A stretch of 64,000 nt of DNA from Coptis chinensis (Eukaryota > Streptophyta > Magnoliopsida > Ranunculales > Ranunculaceae): contig CM027384.1 in assembly GCA_015680905.1 (NCBI GenBank), forward strand, positions 73,069,501 to 73,133,500, given 5' to 3'. Positions 58,553 to 64,000 of this stretch are shown piece after piece. Within the stretch, counting starts at the first letter, position 1. Each line of letters opens with the position of its first letter. A program made the position numbers and the translations under genes. The notes under the pieces are model-generated. The model had not been told where the DNA came from, ran no database searches, and worked only from the letters and a program-made list of their open reading frames with translations.

Positions 58553-59020
58553 CTATTAGTTTATAGTTGACCACGCATCATCTATTTTGTGTCACCCCAG
58601 TTTCTTGCTTGTTTAAGGGTGTGCACAGTCTAGGGGAATCTGACTTAAAACGACCCATATTAAGTCTAGGGGAATCTGACTTTAAAAGACCCACGTTTAA
58701 AACAAATTTTCTAAACTCTGTTCTATAAAATTTATTTGGGGGTGGGGTGTTTGGTTTTTCTATTCTTGATCACTCAACTTCCTATTCTTATCCCTTCCTC
58801 ATCTCGTAGCTAGATTTCTTGTTGTTTGTTATTTTGATGTTGTTTTTATTGTTTTTAGTAGATTGGATGTTAAGTTGTTAAATTCAGTAGTTAAATTTGA
58901 ATTCGGTAGTTAATTGTATTTGAATTTGAATTTCGATTTGAATTTAATTTGGTTCTTTTCAAATTATGCGTTGATTTTAGTGTTAATCCCACCTTCCCGA
59001 ATTGTTTTGGGGGTGGTATT
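58553..59020 (+). promoter_or_regulatory. Duplicated conserved motif and two internal polypurine tracts of E
   Basis: Motif copies at 58627-58657 and 58662-58693, both with CTAGGGGAATCTGACTT, then AAAACGACCCA or TAAAAGACCCA. Polypurine tracts TATTTGGGGGTGGGGTG (58733-58752) and TGTTTTGGGGGTGGTA (59003-59018). Nothing coding. Confidence 0.7.
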
Positions 59021-59693
59021 ATTTCTTTTAACATGGTTTTTATATAATCCACAATTTATTATGTAATTTTGCGATGATTGTTCGGAATGTTGCTGATATT
59101 AGTATAGTTATGAGTAAATATTATGGTAGGATGAAATCTCAATGAGTTAGGCAATTACTACCCTAAATTCAACTTAAAATATATTAGGTTTGTTTTAGAA
59201 TCAAGAATATGGGTTGTTTCTATTTTCGGTTTTGGAAATTTTTGTTTCCGGCAATTGCCTTAAAACTTTTTGGCAACTTCCCGATTCGTTTTGGAAACTA
59301 AAACCTATATAAACTTCATTCATTCTCCACACACAACTCACATCTCTCACTTTCATTTCTCACCTTTCACTCCCAAGTTTTCCTTCTTTTTCCTTCTCAC
59401 TTCAGCATTTTAGCACCTCGGAGTGCGCCTGCGCCTCAGTGGAGCGCCACCTGCGCCCATAACACTGCCAGTCCAGTTTACCCTGAACGCGACTTGCGCC
59501 CTACCCAGGCATAGGCTGAGTGTGACCCGCGCCCAAAACACTGTAAGTCCAAATTCTCCGGAGAGCGACCCGCGCCCATACAAGGCTTCAGTTGAACGCA
59601 CCCCATGCCCTGACCCCCGTGGACACGAAAAATTCCGATTTTTTGTGGGTTGTTCTAGGATCATTTGTAGCTGTTCCAGAGGGTAGTTTTGAG
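59021..59693 (+). promoter_or_regulatory. Leader of E ORF X with GC-rich repeats
   Basis: 59415-59630 carries GAGTGCGCCTGCGCCTC, GAGCGCCACCTGCGCCCAT, GAACGCGACTTGCGCCC, GTGTGACCCGCGCCCAAAAC with ACTGTAAGTCC, then GAGAGCGACCCGCGCCC and CATACAAGGCTTCAGTTGAA. The strings CCCATACAAGGC and AAAACACTGTAA are also in the first leader of E. A CT-rich stretch before it (59320-59400) resembles a transcription start or leader region. Confidence 0.65.
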
Positions 59694-60604
59694 ATGACAT
59701 CTCCTACAGTCATACCGGAATAGTCTTTCGAAGATTTGTTCTAAAGCACCACTTATGGTGCTTGGTTTCGTGAGGTGATCATACACGTAGGCGGGGAACC
59801 GCTAATGATAACGCCTGATGAACATTATTCTCAAGCACTAATGATAATTGCATGTTCTTTGATACACCGGATGAAAAACAAGTGTTCTCCATCAACATTG
59901 AGGATGAACCAATGGAAATTACCAGGTTCTTGCTAGCATTTGTTCTTGGACTTTCTATGCCCGCTGAAATACAAGACACATGGGGCTTTTGGGTAGATAA
60001 TATGTATGTCTACACCTATGAGTTTTTGCATAAAGCTTATGGGGCAGGAATTTTCTGTATCGAGGACTAAGGGGAATACAACGTTGCCCTTGGTAGCCCA
60101 TCCATGAACGTGGGCACTGTTATGTTTTGGATCATGCTAAACATATTAGTGGAATGGCGTTTTTCGTCTGTGAATGACGCCACTGGCAGTGTCTTCCTTG
60201 CTTTAGCCACGGGACGTATGTTTTATGACCTTCCCCGAACCTTAGTTTCTAGTTTAGCACGAGCCCATAGCATGAGGCATAAGTACCTTCTTATGTCTAT
60301 TTTAGTTTGTCGCATTATGCTATGTTTCTTCCCTGTTTTTTGTACCCGTTTCACGGATTAGGTTGGGGTCGACATTGTGAGACCCACCAATTATATTATT
60401 CGATCATTCCGTGCAATGACTTGGCAAGGGTGGAGGATACAACCTCATCAGGTTGCACCTTACACCCCATTCGACCAAGTGGCGCTTAACAGGTTAGCAT
60501 CCGTAGATGATAAATGGCGTCAAGCCTGGCAAATTATCATGGCATGGCAGGACGTGAAGGAACCTCAATTCTTTATAGAAGGAGAGGATGAGGAGGACGA
60601 TTAA
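59694..60604 (+). pseudogene. ORF X of element E
   Basis: Start MTSPTVIPE, then stops where A has Met (PEMSF) and before TTYGAWF, then EVIIHVGGEPLMITPDEHYS. After a small deletion near 59840 one frame runs to the TAA ending at 60604 with two stops (60068 and 60359). Segments: VFSINIEDEPMEITRFLL, LGLSMPAEIQDTWGFWVDNM, VYTYEFLHKAYGAG, MNVGTVMFW, NDATGSVFLALATGRM, DLPRTLVSSLARAHSMRHKY, VRPTNYIIRSFRAMTW and the acidic end FFIEGEDEEDD. More than half the residues equal ORF X of A. The C-terminal half is in better shape here and serves as the guide for A. PF20167-like by pattern; function unknown. Confidence 0.75.
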
Positions 60605-62224
60605 GCAGGAGATAAGGTAAGTTTTTAGTTTTAGTTAGTGTCTGTTTATGTCCCAAGCAATTTATTTCTTATTAACCCCATAACGGGTGGAACTCTTATA
60701 GAGTTGCGTCAGTTTTATTTGCTATATTAGTATGTTTTAACCTTGTTTTGCAGATGTTCCAGAATTTCACGCGTTTCCATGATATTTTTCTACTCTTTTT
60801 TATTTAAATACTTTGAGGACAAAGTGTGCTTTTTGTTTGGGGGTGGGCATAGAAACACGTGTAATTAAAGCATCTGTTAGGATATAAATATGTATAATAT
60901 GCACTTGTTTTCTAGTAAAAATTTGAAAATTTGAAAAATATAAATAAAAAGTTATGCTATACACTTAGGAATATTGGTATTGTTTTTTTTTCTCTATGTT
61001 CTTAATAATCTAGAAGTCTCACGTAACTTTTGCATTAGAATAGTTTTAGAAACTTAGGTTAATATATAGATAATAATCTTTGCATCTATCTATAAATATA
61101 TTACATGAGTCTCTATGATTGTTTGGTAGTAAGTTTCTGAAATCTAAGCTAGAGTACTTATTCTACAAATCCTGTGAGAATATAGCCTAAAGCCTTATAT
61201 GAGTGAAACATTTGAGAAATGACACAAGGGAGAAGTAAAATCCGGATAGAGAAAGCACACGTCCACTTGCTTGATCATTATACCATATCCTAAGCGAGAA
61301 TTTAGGCCCTCTTTGGATCGATATAGCCAGAAATTCAAACCTTATGAAATTATTTTCCGCTAGTCGCCCCTCTGAGCCTTTCTTTAGCCTTTCATAAACC
61401 ACAATTCCTTTACCCTTTTACAAAACAAAATAAAAATAAAAATTAGCCTACCCATTTTTTGAATGAGTCTGAGAATAGAGATGAAGAATAGAAAAGAGAA
61501 AGACCTTTGAAATCAAAAATTTGTTAGTCGCTTCAAATAAGAAAAGAAAGTTTCCATCCAAATAAAAAAAAAATAGTTAGAACTCCAAAAATAGAATCAA
61601 AGGAGTCAAAAGCCAAAGAAAAAGAAAAATATGGCTAAGGATGGAAACAAAGTGTAGAAGCAAAAGTAAAGAACAAGGTTTTCTCTAGTTACATAATATG
61701 AAGACTCTATTATCTCAGACTTGTCTTTTTTGAATATCCATTTCCTTCCTTCTTAAACCATCTCCTAATCCCCGCAACACCTAATAAAGACATCTAGCTC
61801 AATTAGGAAAAGGTTAGTGTGATAGTAAGTGACAGATGTGTTTGATCGACTCCGGCTTCCTTATGTATCATTGAGATTGTAAGGTAAAGTGTGCCCACTG
61901 CACACTAGAGTAGCGAAACTTGAGCGGAAAAATTAGAGTGGTTTTTGTCTTGATATTTATATGAGGACCTACTTAAGGACATTTTTCCGAGTTTTCAGAA
62001 ACAGACCTGCTAGTGCATTTTATAGTATTACTCATTGTATATATGTTTATTCGTAGATGATTGATTATTATGCATATATTAGCTTAGGTTTTGACTTGAT
62101 TATTCTGTATCCATTGCTAGTGAGATGTATAGATAATTGAGACATAAATAAGAAAACAATAGTTTTATTTCTTAGTCGTCGTAGTATAGATGAAGTTTGT
62201 GAGTAACTTCACTGGAAAACTCTC
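60605..62224 (+). other. Element E 3' UTR
   Basis: Non-coding; matches the 3' UTRs of A, C and D. Internal polypurine module at 60811-60847: TTTGAGGACAAAGTGTGC then TTTTTGTTTGGGGGTGGGC. A-rich purine strand at 61480-61680. Confidence 0.7.
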
Positions 62225-62262
62225 ACGAGGCTATAACTCGTCCACTAGGGAATTCCTAGTGG
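62225..62262 (+). promoter_or_regulatory. Tandem hairpins of element E
   Basis: ACGAG-(7)-CTCGT at 62225-62241 abuts the perfect CCACTAGG-(5)-CCTAGTGG at 62242-62262. 135 bp upstream of the 3' LTR. Confidence 0.75.
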
Positions 62263-62381
62263 TTTAAGGCCTTGTTACATATGGTCAATGCAATCGCACT
62301 CGGCAAAATGAGACTAGTTAGAACTCCATTTTTGGTCACTTATTCTAATTTCTCATATTTGTTTGAGGACAAGCAAAATGC

Positions 62382-62396
62382 TGTTTGGGGGTGGTT
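62382..62396 (+). promoter_or_regulatory. Polypurine tract of E
   Basis: TGTTTGGGGGTGGTT directly before TGATAAGAGCC of the 3' LTR, preceded by TTTGAGGACAAGCAAAATGC. Confidence 0.9.
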
Positions 62397-63906
62397 TGAT
62401 AAGAGCCAAAAACTGTAGTTTTAATCCTTTAACAATATTGCTGTTAGACCAATTATGTGATTAGTAATATACGTTTATCACTAATGACGTGCTTTTGAGT
62501 ATTTCAGGCTTTGGAGTTAAATAAATGTAAATTTGTTACTAATTAGGCGCTAAAATGAGCTAAAGGGATTGCTATGAAAGTTCTATGAAGAAAGACCAAG
62601 TTTCATGGAGAAAAAGCCCAAGTCAAAGCTATTAAGTGAAAGTCAAACCGGATTAGAAAGCTGAAGAAAAGTTAACAGAATTTCTAAAGGCCATATCTTT
62701 GGACTCAGACCTCGGATTTGGGCCCATTTTATATCAAAATGACCGGCTCATAAAGCTCTTTCCAATGGTCTAGACCTTGACTTGATCAGAGCAGTATAAG
62801 TTGGTGAAAACTCGCGCTATAGTAACACAACCAGAATGGAAAGTCTTGGATTCAACAAATTGGGTTTTGGGCTCGATTTTTCAGCCCAAAACATAACTCC
62901 TTAGCCCATGCACGAATTTGGGGATCTAGCTCTTCTATATCAAGAGACAAAAGCTTAGCTCTTAAGCTATCTAGATCTAAACCTAGTTCTAGTTCATAAA
63001 ATTTAGTTTTATAATATAGAATTAGTTTTAATTTATTAAATTAGTTTATATAGATTAATCTAGTTAATTGTCAATTTTATTAGTTGTGAGAACAAGTTTT
63101 GAATTTTAGAATAAATTACTTAGTTATTTCAATATTTAAATTCAAATTCAATCTTTCATTCATAGATTTAGTTGTTTTAAATTGATAATTAGTATTCATA
63201 ATCTTAGTTCTAAATTAGTTTAAATTCCAATTGTAATCCATGTTTGAATCTTAAACTATTGTTAATTTAGATTAAGAAAGTTTAATTAGTTATTCATTAA
63301 TGACTTGTTTTTACTGTTCTTGTGTTAGAATTGATAGTCTAATGAATTCTAGCTAAACCTCCATTAGATGGGGATGAAGCTTGGATGAAGACTTGATGTG
63401 TTCGTTAGAATTATTGCATTTAAGAGTTCACTCTAGTAGGTTAGTTGATTCGCCATGAGAATGGGTTGAACTTCCTCACATGCTAATTATTAGTTGACAG
63501 AGATTGCTATGAATAATTAGGCATCACAATTAATCTTAATTGGTTATAATTGCAATAATCTACACTAGCATATTAGGAATTTATTTAAATCAAATCAAAT
63601 CCCCCTAATCTCTTCTCCATATTCTTCTCTATATTTTATTCAATTCATATTCCATTGCTTAGTTAAATTAGTATAAGTTAAATTCATATATTTAGTTGCA
63701 TAGTATAAATTCACCTCTATAAATATTACTCTCACCATTGTTCCCTTATGTTGATCAATTGATTTCTATTATGTCTTGGTAGTTTAGGAGTGGAACGATT
63801 CCGTACTCTATACATTGCATAAATCTATATATGAGAGTTGGAAATAAATAATTGATGCCATAAGAATAAGGTTAGAGTAATCTAATTGTGTTTTTACGGG
63901 TTATCT
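62397..63906 (+). repeat. 3' LTR of E
   Basis: Complete LTR, TGATAAGAGCC to CGGGTTATC. The last A of the expected ATCA is not seen; D LTR sequence (TAAGTCCTAAAC) resumes at 63908. Confidence 0.9.
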
Positions 63907-64000
63907 CTAAGTCCTAAACTAAGAGTCTACCTTTTTCCCTAAACTCCCAATCTCTCAATTCTAAACAATCTAGGATGAACCTCAACTTCTTACAAATCTT
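63907..64000 (+). repeat. 3' LTR of D, resumed
   Basis: TAAGTCCTAAACTAAGAGTC and what follows match 28216-28309 in the D 5' LTR; the LTR continues beyond the window by about 32 bp. Confidence 0.85.

Larger units (their letters stand above)
53965..63906 (+). mobile_element. Element E: Athila-type element lacking capsid and protease
   Basis: LTRs 53965-55420 and 62397-63906, nearly identical over most of their length. Inserted in the D 3' LTR in the same orientation. The 5' LTR lacks its first ~60 bp and D lacks ~18 bp at the same joint, so one deletion removed both. In sense: primer site, GC-rich leader, double zinc-knuckle ORF, conserved motif twice, second GC-rich leader, ORF X, 3' UTR with hairpins, PPT. 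No gag capsid, protease, RT or integrase. Confidence 0.85.
27966..64000 (+). mobile_element. Element D: oldest Athila-type element, host of C, F and E
   Basis: D has a truncated 5' LTR, primer site, gag without protease, a short ORF, ORF X and 3' UTR up to 36145. It is interrupted by C (36146-53056 with the target duplication), resumes at 53052-53964 (3' UTR, PPT and the first ~710 bp of the 3' LTR), is interrupted again by E, and resumes at 63907. Continuity is shown by the matching ends: 27966-28310 equals 53738-53964 joined to 63909-64000. The empty C site GTGAGTA(A/C)CTTCACTGG is seen uninterrupted in E at about 62198. The right end lies outside the window. Confidence 0.8.

Overview
The window looks like plant nuclear DNA, probably from a eudicot, and almost all of it is intergenic repeat. 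It is AT-rich with introns of the plant kind. It is packed with degenerate Ty3/gypsy LTR retrotransposons whose gag-protease, TLRSG linker and tRNA-Asp-like primer sites point to the Athila/Tat lineage. I see no intact single-copy host gene, no tRNA or rRNA gene, no CRISPR array and nothing bacterial. The species cannot be named from the sequence.

Layout. 1-1076: a possible hAT terminus and a LINE tail (minus strand). 1077-6008: a non-autonomous hAT-like element. It holds a fold-back MITE and two large arrays of a 55-bp repeat, each followed by the same ~360-bp spacer. 7322-22602: element A (minus), an Athila-type element with imperfect 5-bp target duplications and a 3.8-kb Tekay/Del-like solo LTR inside it. 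22603-25716: a decayed, intron-containing gene that I tentatively compare with the Transposase_28 type (plus). 25840-27965: GATACC-rich tandem arrays on both sides of a small acidic ORF. 27966-64000: element D (plus), the oldest host of the nest. Element C (36146-53051, minus) is inserted in D. Element F (37810-46589, minus, perfect ACACG target duplication) is inserted in C. Element E (53965-63906, plus) is inserted in the 3' LTR of D, which resumes at 63907.

None of the five elements shows reverse transcriptase, RNase H or integrase, so all look non-autonomous. They share cis structure but carry different coding modules. A has gag, PR, a basic tail and two related ORFs (Y and X). C has gag, PR and the basic tail only. 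D has gag without PR, a short unknown ORF, and X. E has no capsid or PR, but a double zinc-knuckle/acidic ORF plus X. F has gag and PR fused to a coiled coil with a second zinc knuckle.

The shared cis parts are: (i) a tRNA-Asp-like primer site; (ii) a ~30-nt motif around GGGGAATCTGACTTAAAA; (iii) repeated internal polypurine tracts preceded by GAGGACAA; (iv) a GC-rich leader repeat which, in A and E, also sits before ORF X; (v) two abutting hairpins ~135-145 bp upstream of the 3' LTR in C, D, E and F. The picture is a family of trans-mobilised elements under selection for RNA signals rather than for proteins. That interpretation is inference; the motifs and their positions are read directly from the sequence.
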